Source of the DNA: an uncultured Rhizobiaceae bacterium
GTDB taxonomy: Bacteria > Pseudomonadota > Alphaproteobacteria > Rhizobiales > Rhizobiaceae
DNA length: 50,467 nt
Assembly (NCBI GenBank): GCA_947259295.1
Contig: CAMYMG010000034.1
Location: 1 to 50,467, forward strand
Direction: 5' to 3'
Notes under the pieces: model-generated
Seen by the model: only the letters and a program-made list of their open reading frames with translations
What the model was told of the DNA's origin: nothing
Database searches by the model: none
Program-made: the position numbers and the translations under genes
In this document: one piece after another, positions 25,615 through 35,543 of the stretch
Layout of the letters: every line of letters begins with the position of its first letter
Numbering within the stretch: position 1 is the first letter of the stretch

Positions 25615-26877
25615 ATGCGGCGCGTCGTCGTCACGGGTATGGGGCTTTTGTCGCCCTTCGGCGTCGGCGTCGAGCATGCCTGGAAGCAACTCCTGTCGGG
25701 ACGCAGTGCTGCGTCCCGAATCACCGCTTTCGATGTCGAGGATTTTGCCTGCAAGATCGCGCATTCGATCCCGCGCGGCGACGGCAGCGATGCGACCTTC
25801 AATCCGGAAGCGGTTCTTGAGCCCAAGGAACTGCGCAAGATCGGCGACTTCATCCTGTACGGGATCGCCGCCGCCGACGAGGCGCTGGCGCATTCCGGCT
25901 GGACCCCGAAGACCGAGGAAGAGCGTTGCGCGACCGGCGTGATGATCGGCTCCGGCATCGGCGGCCTCGAGGGCATTGCCGAAAACGCCATCATCCTGAA
26001 GGAGCGCGGCCCGCGCCGCATCAGCCCGTTCTTCATCCCCGGCAACATCATCAATCTCGTGTCGGGCCAGGTGTCGATCCGGCACGGCCTGAAGGGGCCC
26101 AACCATGCCGTCGTGACGGCCTGTTCCACAGGCGCGCACGCCATCGGCGACGCAGCCAGGCTGATCATTTTCGGCGATGCCGACGTGATGGTCGCCGGCG
26201 GCGCCGAAGCCCCGGTGACGGCACTATCGCTTGCCGGCTTCGCCGCCTGCCGGGCGCTTTCCACCGGCCGCAACGATGATCCCGAAAAGGCCTCGCGTCC
26301 CTACGACGCCGACCGCGACGGGTTCGTGCTGGGCGAGGGTGCCGGCGTCGTCGTCCTGGAGGAGCTCGAGCATGCCAAGGCACGCGGCGCCACGATCTAC
26401 GCCGAAGTGACCGGCTACGGTCTGACAGGCGATGCCCACCACATTACCGCCCCCGCCGAAGACGGCGACGGCGCCTTCCGCTGCATGTCGGCCGCGCTCA
26501 AGCGTGCGGGCCTTCAGCCGTCGGACATCGACTACATCAACGCGCATGGCACATCGACCATGGCCGACACGATCGAGCTCGGCGCCGTCGAGCGCCTGGT
26601 CGGCAACGCCGCCTCCAAGATCTCCATGTCGTCGACGAAGTCTGCGATAGGACATCTGCTCGGCGCGGCCGGTGCGGCCGAGGCGATCTTTTCGATCCTC
26701 GCCATCCGCGACAACATCGCTCCGCCGACCATCAATCTCGACAATCCGGAACGGGAAACGGCAATCGACCTGGTGCCGAACAAGGCGCGCGAGCGGCAGA
26801 TCGACGTGGCCGTGTCGAATTCCTTCGGTTTCGGCGGTACCAACGCGTCGCTGGTACTGCAACGCTACAACGGCTGA
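25615..26877 (+). CDS. fabF: 3-oxoacyl-[ACP] synthase II
   Basis: This condensing enzyme elongates acyl-ACP and sets the cis-vaccenate level. The 420-residue thiolase-fold protein has Cys170 in VTACSTGAHAIG, the His of NAHGTSTMADT and the His of SAIGHLLGAAGAAE, giving the Cys-His-His active site. It starts 38 bp after acpP with a GGAGG-like site upstream. Length is normal. Confidence 0.97.
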   Translation: MRRVVVTGMGLLSPFGVGVEHAWKQLLSGRSAASRITAFDVEDFACKIAHSIPRGDGSDATFNPEAVLEPKELRKIGDFILYGIAAADEALAHSGWTPKTEEERCATGVMIGSGIGGLEGIAENAIILKERGPRRISPFFIPGNIINLVSGQVSIRHGLKGPNHAVVTACSTGAHAIGDAARLIIFGDADVMVAGGAEAPVTALSLAGFAACRALSTGRNDDPEKASRPYDADRDGFVLGEGAGVVVLEELEHAKARGATIYAEVTGYGLTGDAHHITAPAEDGDGAFRCMSAALKRAGLQPSDIDYINAHGTSTMADTIELGAVERLVGNAASKISMSSTKSAIGHLLGAAGAAEAIFSILAIRDNIAPPTINLDNPERETAIDLVPNKARERQIDVAVSNSFGFGGTNASLVLQRYNG

Positions 26878-26973
26878 TGCAGCGGCGCCGCCGCGAATTT
26901 TGCCACATTCGAACGTAGTCTCGCGGCAGTTCTGTCAGCGCAGAGTTCGTCCAGAAGGCAATGTTGAGGCGAC

Positions 26974-28167
26974 ATGAACATGAACCCGTCAGGCGATCGC
27001 GATTTTGGAAGGCGGGAAGCTCCACCCCAGCCGATCGTCCCCAAAACGGCGAGTGAGGCGCTGCGGCCCGAAAAGGGCACGCCGCCGCCCAAGCGCTCGC
27101 GCAAGTCGCGCAGCCAGATCGTCGTCTTCATGAATTTCCTGGTCTCGTCCGTGATCCTGGTGGTTCTGGCCGCCGGGGTCGCCGTCTATCTCGGCAAGAG
27201 CGAGTTCGACGGTCCTGGTCCCTCGCAAACGACGGCGAATTTCCTGGTCAAAGAGAAGACCGGCGTTGCCGAAATTGCCGAACAGCTGGAGAGGCGCGGC
27301 CTGATCAGCGACTCCCGGGTTTTCCGCTTGGGTGTGCGGGCCTACGGCCACGATGCCAGTCTGAAGGCCGGCGAATATGAGATTAAGGCCGGCGCTTCGA
27401 TGCGCGAGATAATGGACCTCATGGAGAGCGGCAAGTCGGTGCTCGCCTCGCTGACCATTCCCGAAGGCATGACGGTCGAGCAGGCCTTCCAGCGCATTGC
27501 CGAGCATGAGGCGCTGACCGGCGACATGCCGACCGAGATGCCGCCCGAGGGCAGCCTGATCGCCGACACGCAACGCTTTACCCGCGGCTCGACGCGCAAG
27601 CAGATCATCGAGAAGATGATGGCCGATCAGGCGACCCTCGTGGAAAGCGTCTGGAACCGCCGCGTCCCTGGGCTGCCCTTCGCCAACATCAACGAATTCG
27701 TCACGCTCGCTTCGATCGTCGAGAAGGAAACCGGCCGCAGCGACGAGCGGTCCCGCGTCGCTGCCGTGTTCATCAACCGGCTGAACAAGGGCATGCGGCT
27801 GCAGTCCGACCCGACGATCCTTTATGGCCTGTTCGGCGGCAAGGGGCGCCCGGCCGACCGTCCGATCTATCAGTCCGACATCGACAAGCCGACGCCCTAC
27901 AACACCTACACCATCGACGGCCTTCCGCCGACCCCGATTGCAAACCCCGGCAGGGCCTCGCTCGAGGCGGTGGCCAATCCCTCCAAGACCAAGGATCTCT
28001 ATTTCGTTGCCGACGGCACCGGAGGCCACGTCTTTGCGACGTCGCTGGAGGTTCACAACGAGAACGTGGCGCGCTGGCGCGCAGTGCAGCGCAAACAGCA
28101 GCAGGAGGCGGCCAAGGCCGAAGCCGAGAAGGCGCAATCCGAACCGGCAACCACGAACGTCGAATAG
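26974..28167 (+). CDS. mltG: Endolytic murein transglycosylase
   Basis: The 397-residue protein has a short cytoplasmic head, one membrane helix (about residues 50-73) and a periplasmic LysM-like plus YceG domain. The catalytic Glu lies in ASIVEKETGR, and the YceG pattern RLQSDPTILYGLFG ... PTPYNTY follows. MltG cleaves nascent glycan strands and helps set their length. The C terminus is a Lys/Glu/Ala-rich helix. Location after fabF is the usual one in rhizobia. Confidence 0.94.
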   Translation: MNMNPSGDRDFGRREAPPQPIVPKTASEALRPEKGTPPPKRSRKSRSQIVVFMNFLVSSVILVVLAAGVAVYLGKSEFDGPGPSQTTANFLVKEKTGVAEIAEQLERRGLISDSRVFRLGVRAYGHDASLKAGEYEIKAGASMREIMDLMESGKSVLASLTIPEGMTVEQAFQRIAEHEALTGDMPTEMPPEGSLIADTQRFTRGSTRKQIIEKMMADQATLVESVWNRRVPGLPFANINEFVTLASIVEKETGRSDERSRVAAVFINRLNKGMRLQSDPTILYGLFGGKGRPADRPIYQSDIDKPTPYNTYTIDGLPPTPIANPGRASLEAVANPSKTKDLYFVADGTGGHVFATSLEVHNENVARWRAVQRKQQQEAAKAEAEKAQSEPATTNVE

Positions 28168-28242
28168 GGCGACAGGCCGCAGGGCTTGTGGCACAAGGGC
28201 GGGGGAAGCGGGCCAGCCTGTCCCGCTGCGGGGAAGAGAACA

Positions 28243-29133
28243 ATGCAACTTCAAAGCATGACCGGCTTTGCCCGGGCTGCTGCCGAGAATGGCGGCGTAT
28301 CGGTCATCTGGGAGGTGAAGTCCGTCAACGGCAAGAGCGTCGAGATAAGGCTGCGCCTGGCAACCGGCTTCGAACGTCTTGAGCCTTCGCTCCGCCAGGC
28401 GATCCAGAAGCGTTTCGCCCGCGGCAACTTCCAGGCCACGCTGACCATCGGGCGCGCAGCCGGCACGCAGACCCAGCCAATCGTCAACGAGGCGTTTCTG
28501 AGAGACGTGGCGGGGCTTGCGAAACGGCTGCAGGAGCAGTTCGGCGCAACAGCCGCCAGCGCCGATGGCCTGCTGTCGCTGCGCGGCGTCCTGGAAACCC
28601 CCGAAGCACTGGAGAGCGAGGAATTCCGCGCCTCGCTCGATGCCGTCGTGCTCGAGACCTTCGACGAGGCGCTCGATGACCTGGCGGCGGCGCGCCGGTC
28701 GGAAGGCGAGGCTCTCAGGGACTTGCTGCTTGGCCACCTTGCGTCGATAGAGGCCCTGGTTCTGGCCGCGGAGGCGGACCCTTCGCGTGAACCGGCGGCG
28801 ATCCGCGACAAGCTCGCCGAGCAGGTGAGGTTGCTCCTCGACACCTCGACCAATCTCGATGAGTCGCGGCTCCACATGGAAGCAGCCTTTCTCGCCACCA
28901 AGGCCGATATCCGCGAGGAGATCGACAGGCTGAAGACGCATGTCGCTTCCGGCCGGTCACTGCTGGAGAATGGAGGGCCGATCGGCCGGAAACTCGATTT
29001 TCTGTCGCAGGAATTCAACCGCGAATCGAATACGCTGTGCTCGAAGTCGAACGCGGCCGCGATCACCGCGATCGGCCTCGAACTGAAGTCCGTCGTCGAC
29101 CAGTTTCGCGAACAGGTCCAGAATCTGGAGTAG
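28243..29133 (+). CDS. YicC-family protein
   Basis: The 296-residue protein opens with MQLQSMTGFARA and ends with the DUF1732 region containing KLDFLSQEFNRESNTLCSKS. Both are hallmarks of YicC/YloC. Members act as RNA-binding endoribonucleases that affect RNA turnover. Glu-rich helices fill the middle. Start 28243 gives the conserved N terminus, whereas the upstream in-frame start adds 19 unconserved residues. It is four bases from gmk, so the two genes are coupled. Confidence 0.92.
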   Translation: MQLQSMTGFARAAAENGGVSVIWEVKSVNGKSVEIRLRLATGFERLEPSLRQAIQKRFARGNFQATLTIGRAAGTQTQPIVNEAFLRDVAGLAKRLQEQFGATAASADGLLSLRGVLETPEALESEEFRASLDAVVLETFDEALDDLAAARRSEGEALRDLLLGHLASIEALVLAAEADPSREPAAIRDKLAEQVRLLLDTSTNLDESRLHMEAAFLATKADIREEIDRLKTHVASGRSLLENGGPIGRKLDFLSQEFNRESNTLCSKSNAAAITAIGLELKSVVDQFREQVQNLE

Positions 29134-29136
29134 CGC

Positions 29137-29793
29137 ATGAGCGCCGAGAAGCCCTCGACCCGTATCCGCCGCCGTGGGCTGATGCTCGTTCTGTCGTCGC
29201 CCTCGGGGGCCGGCAAGTCGACGATCGCCCGCAATCTACTCGAGAAGGATCCGAGCCTCGAATTGTCGGTCAGCGTGACGACGCGCGCGCGGCGGGGGAG
29301 CGAGATCGAAGGCACCCACTATCACTTCCGGACCCAGAAAGAGTTCGATCGGCTGCGCGATTCCGATGCCTTGCTGGAATGGGCCGAGGTGCACGGCAAC
29401 TGCTACGCCACACCCCGCGAGCCGGCGGAAGCCGCGTTGGTCGAAGGCCGCGACATGCTGTTCGACATCGACTGGCAGGGCGCGTCTCAGCTGAAGGAGA
29501 AGATGCCCGTCGACATCGTCTCGATCTTCATCCTGCCGCCTTCGATGCGGGAACTGAGGGAGAGGCTCAAGCGGCGGGCCGAGGACCAGGATGCGGTCAT
29601 CGATGCGCGGCTGAAGAACGCCCGGGACGAAATCGAGCACTGGCGCGATTACGACTACGTCGTGATCAACGATGATCTGGACAAGTCCTTTGCCGAGGTG
29701 AGGGCGATTGTCACCGCCGAGCGACTGAGGCGTGACAGGCGGCCCGGCCTGTTCGACTTCGTATCGGGCCTGCTCGACGAACAGACGGGCTAG
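29137..29793 (+). CDS. gmk: Guanylate kinase
   Basis: This kinase converts GMP to GDP with ATP. The 218-residue protein has the P-loop [10 protein letters not shown] near residues 17-26, [19 protein letters not shown] for GMP binding and the lid Arg residues around [12 protein letters not shown]. It is the last gene of the plus-strand run. Its stop is only 10 bp from the stop of the opposing ASCH gene. Confidence 0.97.
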   Translation: MSAEKPSTRIRRRGLMLVLSSPSGAGKSTIARNLLEKDPSLELSVSVTTRARRGSEIEGTHYHFRTQKEFDRLRDSDALLEWAEVHGNCYATPREPAEAALVEGRDMLFDIDWQGASQLKEKMPVDIVSIFILPPSMRELRERLKRRAEDQDAVIDARLKNARDEIEHWRDYDYVVINDDLDKSFAEVRAIVTAERLRRDRRPGLFDFVSGLLDEQTG

Positions 29794-29803
29794 CTCGGGG
29801 CAA

Positions 29804-30130
29804 TCACTTCGGCTGCTTGGCGGCTGGCGGGAGATGCTCGACGATCTGCACCACGTCATCCCACTCGATGTCCGGATAGTGCTCACGCATGCCCTCGAGC
29901 ATGATCTCCTTCGGCCAGTCGGCCTCGCGCCCGAGAAATGCCGCTACTCGCGAAAGCGGCAGGTCGGTGCAGCGGGTCACCTGAACGATGACCGATCGCG
30001 TTCGATCTCCGTCGCACAAATAGCGCATCGGACCGGATTCGATGCGCGTCTCGCGGAAGCGGATGGTTGAGGTCTTCTCGCCGCTCAGGATCAGCGGAAA
30101 CAGGCGGGGAACGACGGACAAGGTCTGCAT
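29804..30130 (-). CDS. ASCH-domain protein
   Basis: The 108-residue protein looks like a compact ASCH fold (PUA-like beta barrel), with LFPLILSGEKTSTIRFRE at the N terminus as the ligand-binding signature and IVQVTRCTDLPLSRV in the core. Small ASCH proteins of E. coli (YqfB) are amidohydrolases of N4-acetylcytidine. Others may bind RNA. It starts 11 bp after rsmA on the same strand, which suggests co-expression with rRNA modification. Exact activity is not known. Confidence 0.75.
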   Translation of the reverse strand: MQTLSVVPRLFPLILSGEKTSTIRFRETRIESGPMRYLCDGDRTRSVIVQVTRCTDLPLSRVAAFLGREADWPKEIMLEGMREHYPDIEWDDVVQIVEHLPPAAKQPK

Positions 30131-30141
30131 GCTTGGTCAAG

Positions 30142-31023
30142 TTAAACAGCGTTGGCCAGCGCAACGAACTCCTCGACGCTCAGCGTTTCGGCGCGTCGCG
30201 TGCCATCGATGCCGACGGCTGCCAGCAGCCTTTCGCCGCCGAGGCCCTTCAGGCTTTGCCGAAGCATCTTCCTGCGCTGGCCGAAGGCTGCTTCGGTGAC
30301 GCGCGCGAGCTTGTTGACCTCGGCCGGCAATGGCGACGGACGCGGTATAAGATGCACCACCGAAGACGTCACCTTGGGCGCCGGCGTGAAGGCCTGGGGC
30401 GGCACATCAAAGGCAATCCGGGCTTCTGTCCGCCAGCCGGCAAGAACGCCGAGCCGGCCATAGGCGTCGCTCGCTGGCGGTGCAACGATGCGCTCGGCCA
30501 CCTCGCGCTGGAACATCAGCGTCATCGACTGATAGAAGGGCGGCCAGAGCGGGCTGGTCAGCCAGCGTACCAGCAACTCCGTGCCTATATTGTAGGGCAG
30601 GTTGGCGACGATGCGCGTCGGGCCGCCGCTTGCAAGCGATTGAAAGTCGGTCTTCAGGGCATCGCCCGGGATGGTGTCGAGGCGGCCCGGATAATGATCC
30701 GCGATCTCGGCCAAGGCCGCCAGGCAGCGCTCGTCCCGTTCGATTGCGATTACCCGCATGGCACCGTGCATCAGCAGGGCCCGGGTCAGGCCGCCGGGGC
30801 CGGGCCCGACCTCGATGATCGTTGTCTGTGAGAGATCGCCGGCCGTGCGCGCGATCTTGCCCGTGAGGTTGAGGTCGAGAAGAAAATTCTGCCCGAGCGA
30901 TCGTTTGGCCCGCAGGTCATGTCGATCGATAATTTCCCGAAGCGGCGGAAGGCCGTCAGCGCTCAGTGACGATTGTTCGCCCGGTCGACTGCCAGGGACC
31001 TCGACGGCCGACCTGCCGGCCAT
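30142..31023 (-). CDS. rsmA: 16S rRNA (adenine1518/1519-N6)-dimethyltransferase
   Basis: Also called KsgA. It dimethylates two adenines near the 3' end of 16S rRNA late in 30S assembly. The 293-residue protein has SLGQNFLLD, the SAM motif [12 protein letters not shown] and the catalytic NLPYNIG. The first 22 residues ([20 protein letters not shown]) precede the normal start of rhizobial homologues ([10 protein letters not shown]) and look non-conserved. It lies nine bases after surA, where pdxA is found in most relatives. Confidence 0.95.
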   Translation of the reverse strand: MAGRSAVEVPGSRPGEQSSLSADGLPPLREIIDRHDLRAKRSLGQNFLLDLNLTGKIARTAGDLSQTTIIEVGPGPGGLTRALLMHGAMRVIAIERDERCLAALAEIADHYPGRLDTIPGDALKTDFQSLASGGPTRIVANLPYNIGTELLVRWLTSPLWPPFYQSMTLMFQREVAERIVAPPASDAYGRLGVLAGWRTEARIAFDVPPQAFTPAPKVTSSVVHLIPRPSPLPAEVNKLARVTEAAFGQRRKMLRQSLKGLGGERLLAAVGIDGTRRAETLSVEEFVALANAV

Positions 31024-31032
31024 TGCAGGCGC

Positions 31033-31971
31033 TCAGCGCCTGACGATCTTGGCGCGCTCGCGCAGTTCGTCCGTGTACTTCTTGCTCAGTTCCTCGGCCT
31101 TGTCGTCGGTCGCACCCTCGGACTGGAACACCATCTTGGCGACCCGGTCGTCGGAGACTTCACGGCTCGAGCAGATGCCGATGAATTCGACTCCCAGATT
31201 GGTCTCGCGAACGCCCGTGGCGCCGCCGACCTTTGTCTTCTCGATCTGCTCTGCCCAGTCCGGCGGAAGCTCAGGCCCAAGCTTGCGGCCGAGGTCGCGT
31301 ACGGTGACGTCGACCAGTCCCTTGGCGAATTCCCGCGTCCGGTCGCATCCGGCAAACCGTGCCCGCATGGCCTCGGCCTCCCGCTTGCGGCTTGCCATGC
31401 TGCCCCGATCATTGGCCGGCACCACGAAGATGATCTGCTGGAGCATGTACTCGGTTGCGGTCGGCTTGGCGCCGCCCTGCTTGAGCATGCGTTGCGCGAC
31501 GTCCTGCTCGGTCATTCCACCGGCGGCACTGCGGTTGCGGGCGGACAGGGCCTGGTTCCAGGCCATCTGCGACCGGATGAATTCCTTGAAATGCGCCTTC
31601 GTCACGCCCGACTGCTGCATGATGCCGTCGAGCTGCTTGACCGTCATCTTGTTGGACGTGGCGAACCGGTTGTAGGCGTCGTTTACGGCATCGTCCTTGA
31701 TGCGGATCGACAGGCGCTGCGCCTCGGCGTTGCGCAGGGTCTGGGTCACCATGTCTTCTTCCGCCTGTTCGGCGAGGTTGCCCTTGCGGTTCTGCAACTT
31801 CATGAAGGCGATGCGGCGCTGAATGTCGTAGCTGGTCACCGGGATATTGTTGACGATCAGCTTGATCTCGCTCGCCGCTGCAATGGAGCCCGGAACAGGC
31901 AACGTACCAACTGCACCAAGCGCTACGAGTGCCAGGACGCCGAGGCCCAAGCCTTTTCTGATCGAAAACAT
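31033..31971 (-). CDS. surA: Periplasmic chaperone / peptidylprolyl isomerase SurA
   Basis: The 312-residue exported protein has a signal peptide (about residues 1-30, core LGVLALVALGAVG) and a SurA N-terminal helical domain beginning at KLIVNNIPVTSYDIQRRI. One degenerate parvulin-like region follows. E. coli SurA (428 aa) has two, so this is the short alphaproteobacterial form. It escorts outer-membrane barrels, including LptD, encoded immediately upstream. ATG 31971 has AGGA at good spacing, while TTG 31980 is also in frame. Confidence 0.9.
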   Translation of the reverse strand: MFSIRKGLGLGVLALVALGAVGTLPVPGSIAAASEIKLIVNNIPVTSYDIQRRIAFMKLQNRKGNLAEQAEEDMVTQTLRNAEAQRLSIRIKDDAVNDAYNRFATSNKMTVKQLDGIMQQSGVTKAHFKEFIRSQMAWNQALSARNRSAAGGMTEQDVAQRMLKQGGAKPTATEYMLQQIIFVVPANDRGSMASRKREAEAMRARFAGCDRTREFAKGLVDVTVRDLGRKLGPELPPDWAEQIEKTKVGGATGVRETNLGVEFIGICSSREVSDDRVAKMVFQSEGATDDKAEELSKKYTDELRERAKIVRR

Positions 31972-32063
31972 TCTAGCCAATCCTGTACCTGATCCCTTTT
32001 GGATGATGATTGCGTTTCATGCCCGTTCTATGCGGCGAAACGATGTCGGCACCCGCGCGCTGA

Positions 32064-34439
32064 TCAGAGACCGGCGAGACCGTCCGAGGCGGAACCAAAG
32101 TCGCCGAGCGTACGGAACGACAGGTTGAACCCGATCTTCTGGGTAACTTCACGCGAGATCGCGTCGCGATCCTGGCTGAAAGACATCAGATAGGTGAAGC
32201 ACTCGTCGTCATAGGCAAATCCAACCGCGTTCTTGACCATCACGCTGGTCTCGAAGTCGTAGGTGCCCGAACCGAACACGCGCCATGCTTCATGCAGGCG
32301 CGCCGATGCGCCGAGCGACAGTTCCTTGCGGTCCCCGTCCGTCCCGTAAAGCGGCTGCGCCTGTATGAAGGTGTAGCTGCCCGTGATGGTCACCGGATCG
32401 GTCACGAAACCAGCCCTCAACTCGCCGCGCCGCATCTCCAGCGTCTGCTCGTCCAGTCTTGCGCTGAGCGAGGCCGACACGCCCGAGGGCGTCGCGAAGC
32501 CGAAAAGCCCGACGAAGTCCGACGTGTCGGTCTCGAGACCCGAATAGGCGCCGACATTGACCAGGTCGGGCTGGTCGAACGAGTTCTCGCCCGCGAGATG
32601 GTAGGACTGCCCGAGGATGCCGTTGGCGACCCAGCCGTTCGAGAACGAGCCCGAGTAGCGGAAGCCGAAATTCGCCCGCGTGCCGCCCTCGATGCGATCG
32701 TAGCCGGAGAACTTGTCGCGCTCGAACAGCGAAGTGGCGTCGAAAACGAAGCTCTGCGCGTCCTCGTTGGGAACGCCGAGCCTGGTCTGGTAGGCCGGGT
32801 CGTTGCGGGCGAAGATCTGCGCCATCGGCTCGATTACCTGGCTGGCGCTCATCGACGAGAACAGCACCGGGAAGCGCAGTTCAAGTCCGGCGGTCGCGAG
32901 GAAACGCTGGTAGGCAGAGCGGATGTCGCTCATCGCGTCAATTCGCGGGTTGCTCGCCATCTCGTTGATGGCGTCGATCGAATCCTGGCTCTGGCTGACC
33001 TGGATCGTGTCGGCCTGGAAGGCGAGCAGCGGTGTCATGACCAGTCCGCCATCCGTCGTGAAGGAGCGCTTCCATTCGGCCTCGCCGGTCAGGCGGCTGG
33101 ACGTGCCGTCGATGCCGGCAACCCGATCGATCGGGGAACCGGTTGCGTCGAGATGCGAGCGATCGAGCACGCGGGCGTTCACGTCGAAATTCAGTTCGCC
33201 GCCAAAGACCGATCGGTCTGGCGTGTAGGAATAGTCGAAGCTCGGCAACACCCATGGCTGCTCGGCGGCGCGTGAATCGGGATCCGAGTTGAAGACCTCT
33301 TCCTGGACCGCGAAATGCATGGCGCGCACGTCGAAGTAGTTCCGGTCGTCCAGCCCTGTCAGGTAGATCTGCGAGGTTTGAACGAAATCCCCGTACTCGC
33401 CGAGATCGTAGGTGTGGGCGAAATTCTTGTCCGACTGGACCAGCACGTCCCAGCCGAAGTCCCAGCGCGAATTGATCGCGAACTGGCCGGTGGTTCCCAT
33501 CATGCCGCGCAACCGGTTCGGGTCGCCGTCACGACCGCGATCGACAGTGTCGTAGTCGAAGGCGTCCGGGTCGGCCTGGCTGATTCCGGCGAAATGGATG
33601 CTGTACTGGCCGTTATCGAAACGCTGGCGCCACTCTGCCTCGGCCAGAAAGCCCTGGTTGGTGTAGCCGGTGCCGGTGAGCGTCAGGTCGTATGTCGGCG
33701 CCAGAGCCAGATAATAGGGGATGGACAGGCCCGTACCGAGATGACTGCCGAAGCTGAGGCTGGGGATAAGGAAGCCCGATTTCCGCTTGACGGTCGGGTC
33801 GGCGATTTCGAACGCTGCGAGGTTGCCGAGCGGCACGCCGAGAAACTCGAAGGCCGCATTCTCGAAGCGCACCGTCTTGGCCTTGCTGTTCCAGATGATT
33901 CGCTTGGCCTTGAGCCGCCACACCGGAGCCTTGTCGGGCTGTTCCTCGCATGGCTCGCAGGCCGTGTAGACGCCGTTGTTGAAAGTCGTGAGGAAACCTT
34001 CGCGTCGCTCCGCGCTTTCGGCGGCGAAATAGGTTTCGTCGACGGTCTCGACACGCAGCGCGTTGACGAAGCCGGTGCCGAAATCGTCGGTGATGTCGAT
34101 CTTGTCGGAGTAGACTTTCGTGCCGTCCTTTTCGACGAGCTCGACATTGCCGCTGGCGATAAGCCTGCGTGAGCGGCGGTCATAGGTCACCTGGTTCGCG
34201 ACCAGCCTGTTGCCGCCATAATCGATGCGGACGCCGCCGGCGGCGGTCACACTGTCGTCGTTGTTGTCATAGATCAGCGTGTCGGCTTCGAGGAACATCT
34301 CGGTGCCGGCCGGAATGTCGGGTGCGATGTCCGCGACCGTCTGCGCAAAGGACGGCGCCGGCACGATCGCCGCGCTGAAGACGCAAGCAAGGGCTGTCGC
34401 ACCGAGCAGGCGCGCCAATCTCGTCGATTTGCGGTCCAT
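32064..34439 (-). CDS. lptD: LPS-assembly outer membrane protein LptD
   Basis: The 791-residue protein has a signal peptide ending near SFAQT, a periplasmic OstA/jellyroll part (MFLEADTLIYDNNDDSVTA, VRIDYGGNRLVA) and a large C-terminal barrel domain. With LptE it inserts lipopolysaccharide into the outer leaflet. A CEPC motif near residue 135 may take part in the disulfides that control LptD maturation. It follows lptF-lptG, so the gene order joins the inner-membrane pump to the outer-membrane port. TTG 34457 is an alternative start. Confidence 0.95.
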   Translation of the reverse strand: MDRKSTRLARLLGATALACVFSAAIVPAPSFAQTVADIAPDIPAGTEMFLEADTLIYDNNDDSVTAAGGVRIDYGGNRLVANQVTYDRRSRRLIASGNVELVEKDGTKVYSDKIDITDDFGTGFVNALRVETVDETYFAAESAERREGFLTTFNNGVYTACEPCEEQPDKAPVWRLKAKRIIWNSKAKTVRFENAAFEFLGVPLGNLAAFEIADPTVKRKSGFLIPSLSFGSHLGTGLSIPYYLALAPTYDLTLTGTGYTNQGFLAEAEWRQRFDNGQYSIHFAGISQADPDAFDYDTVDRGRDGDPNRLRGMMGTTGQFAINSRWDFGWDVLVQSDKNFAHTYDLGEYGDFVQTSQIYLTGLDDRNYFDVRAMHFAVQEEVFNSDPDSRAAEQPWVLPSFDYSYTPDRSVFGGELNFDVNARVLDRSHLDATGSPIDRVAGIDGTSSRLTGEAEWKRSFTTDGGLVMTPLLAFQADTIQVSQSQDSIDAINEMASNPRIDAMSDIRSAYQRFLATAGLELRFPVLFSSMSASQVIEPMAQIFARNDPAYQTRLGVPNEDAQSFVFDATSLFERDKFSGYDRIEGGTRANFGFRYSGSFSNGWVANGILGQSYHLAGENSFDQPDLVNVGAYSGLETDTSDFVGLFGFATPSGVSASLSARLDEQTLEMRRGELRAGFVTDPVTITGSYTFIQAQPLYGTDGDRKELSLGASARLHEAWRVFGSGTYDFETSVMVKNAVGFAYDDECFTYLMSFSQDRDAISREVTQKIGFNLSFRTLGDFGSASDGLAGL

Positions 34440-34457
34440 GTCTGCCGCAACCCCCAA

Positions 34458-35543
34458 CTAGCCGTCCTCCTTGTAGAGCAGGAACGTCACCCCGAAAAAC
34501 ATCGCCACGACGACCGGTATCCAGACCACAATGAACGCCGGAACGAATCCCGCATTGCCGAACGCCTTGACGAGCACTGAAACCACATAAAGCAGAAACC
34601 CGGCGAGGACGCCACCCAGAATCAGCGTTGTGGACTGTCCCATTCGCGCAAATCGCATCGACACTGTTGCAGCAATCAATGTCATCGCGACCAGCAGGAA
34701 CGGCAGTGCCATGAGCGTGTGGAATTGCGTGGCAAAGCTGTTGGCCTTGAGTCCGAAGGATCGCGCGATCTCGATTTTAGCCGGCAGCTCGTAGAACGGG
34801 ATCGTGTCCGGCCTCGCCAGCCGTTCCTGGACGAATTCGGGCCGCAGATTCGTTGCAACGCGGTCCGTCTCCAGTTTCGGCAACTGCTCGCCTCCACGCA
34901 GGCGCCTGACGTCATGCAGTTCCCAGTATCCGTCGCGAAGATAGGCGCGGGCCGCGTCGCGGCGCTCGACGATGTCGCCGGAAGCATCGAGCGAAAACAT
35001 CACGACGTTGGACAGTTCGAGCCCGCCGTTCAGCACCGCCTTGGCGCCGATGATCGTGTCGCCGTCCCCGGTCTTCTGCCGGAGCCAGGGGGCCGCGAAT
35101 GCCGAGGTGGAATTGGAGCGCCCCGAACGCAGGCTGCTCTCCAGCGTCTCCGACTGCGAGAATGCATAGGCTGAGAGCGGATTGAGCGCGCCGACCGTGA
35201 ACACGCCGAACAGCAGCGCCCCGACCACGCAGGGAAGCAGGAACTGCCAGGCCGATATTCCGGCCGACCGCGCGACGACCAGCTCGTATTTGCGGTTGAG
35301 CGACACCAGCGTCGCTATCGCCGAGAGCAGGGCTATGAACGGCACCGCCTGCTGCATGATCATCGGCACGCGCAGCGCCGAAATCGTTAAGGCGAGCTGC
35401 ACGCTGAATCCCGGCAGGCTGGATGTGCGGCTCGAGAATTCGGTGAAGTCGATCAGCATCACCAGCGCGTATATGCCGACGAAATACCATGCCGTGATCG
35501 TGGCATAGCGGGCGAAGAAATATCGGCCGAGCGTCCACCCCAT
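34458..35543 (-). CDS. lptG: LPS export permease LptG
   Basis: The 361-residue protein has six membrane helices in the YjgP/YjgQ layout (three, a periplasmic jellyroll-like loop, three), starting GWTLGRYFFARYATI. With LptF and the ATPase LptB it extracts LPS from the inner membrane. Its ATG shares one base with the lptF stop (TGATG), so translation is coupled. The lptD start is 18 bp downstream of its stop. Confidence 0.94.
   Translation of the reverse strand: MGWTLGRYFFARYATITAWYFVGIYALVMLIDFTEFSSRTSSLPGFSVQLALTISALRVPMIMQQAVPFIALLSAIATLVSLNRKYELVVARSAGISAWQFLLPCVVGALLFGVFTVGALNPLSAYAFSQSETLESSLRSGRSNSTSAFAAPWLRQKTGDGDTIIGAKAVLNGGLELSNVVMFSLDASGDIVERRDAARAYLRDGYWELHDVRRLRGGEQLPKLETDRVATNLRPEFVQERLARPDTIPFYELPAKIEIARSFGLKANSFATQFHTLMALPFLLVAMTLIAATVSMRFARMGQSTTLILGGVLAGFLLYVVSVLVKAFGNAGFVPAFIVVWIPVVVAMFFGVTFLLYKEDG

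Noticed and set aside
26989..28941. 650-codon minus-strand frame across mltG and yicC
   Set aside because: Shadow frame in GC-rich DNA. Both plus-strand genes have intact conserved motifs and ribosome sites.
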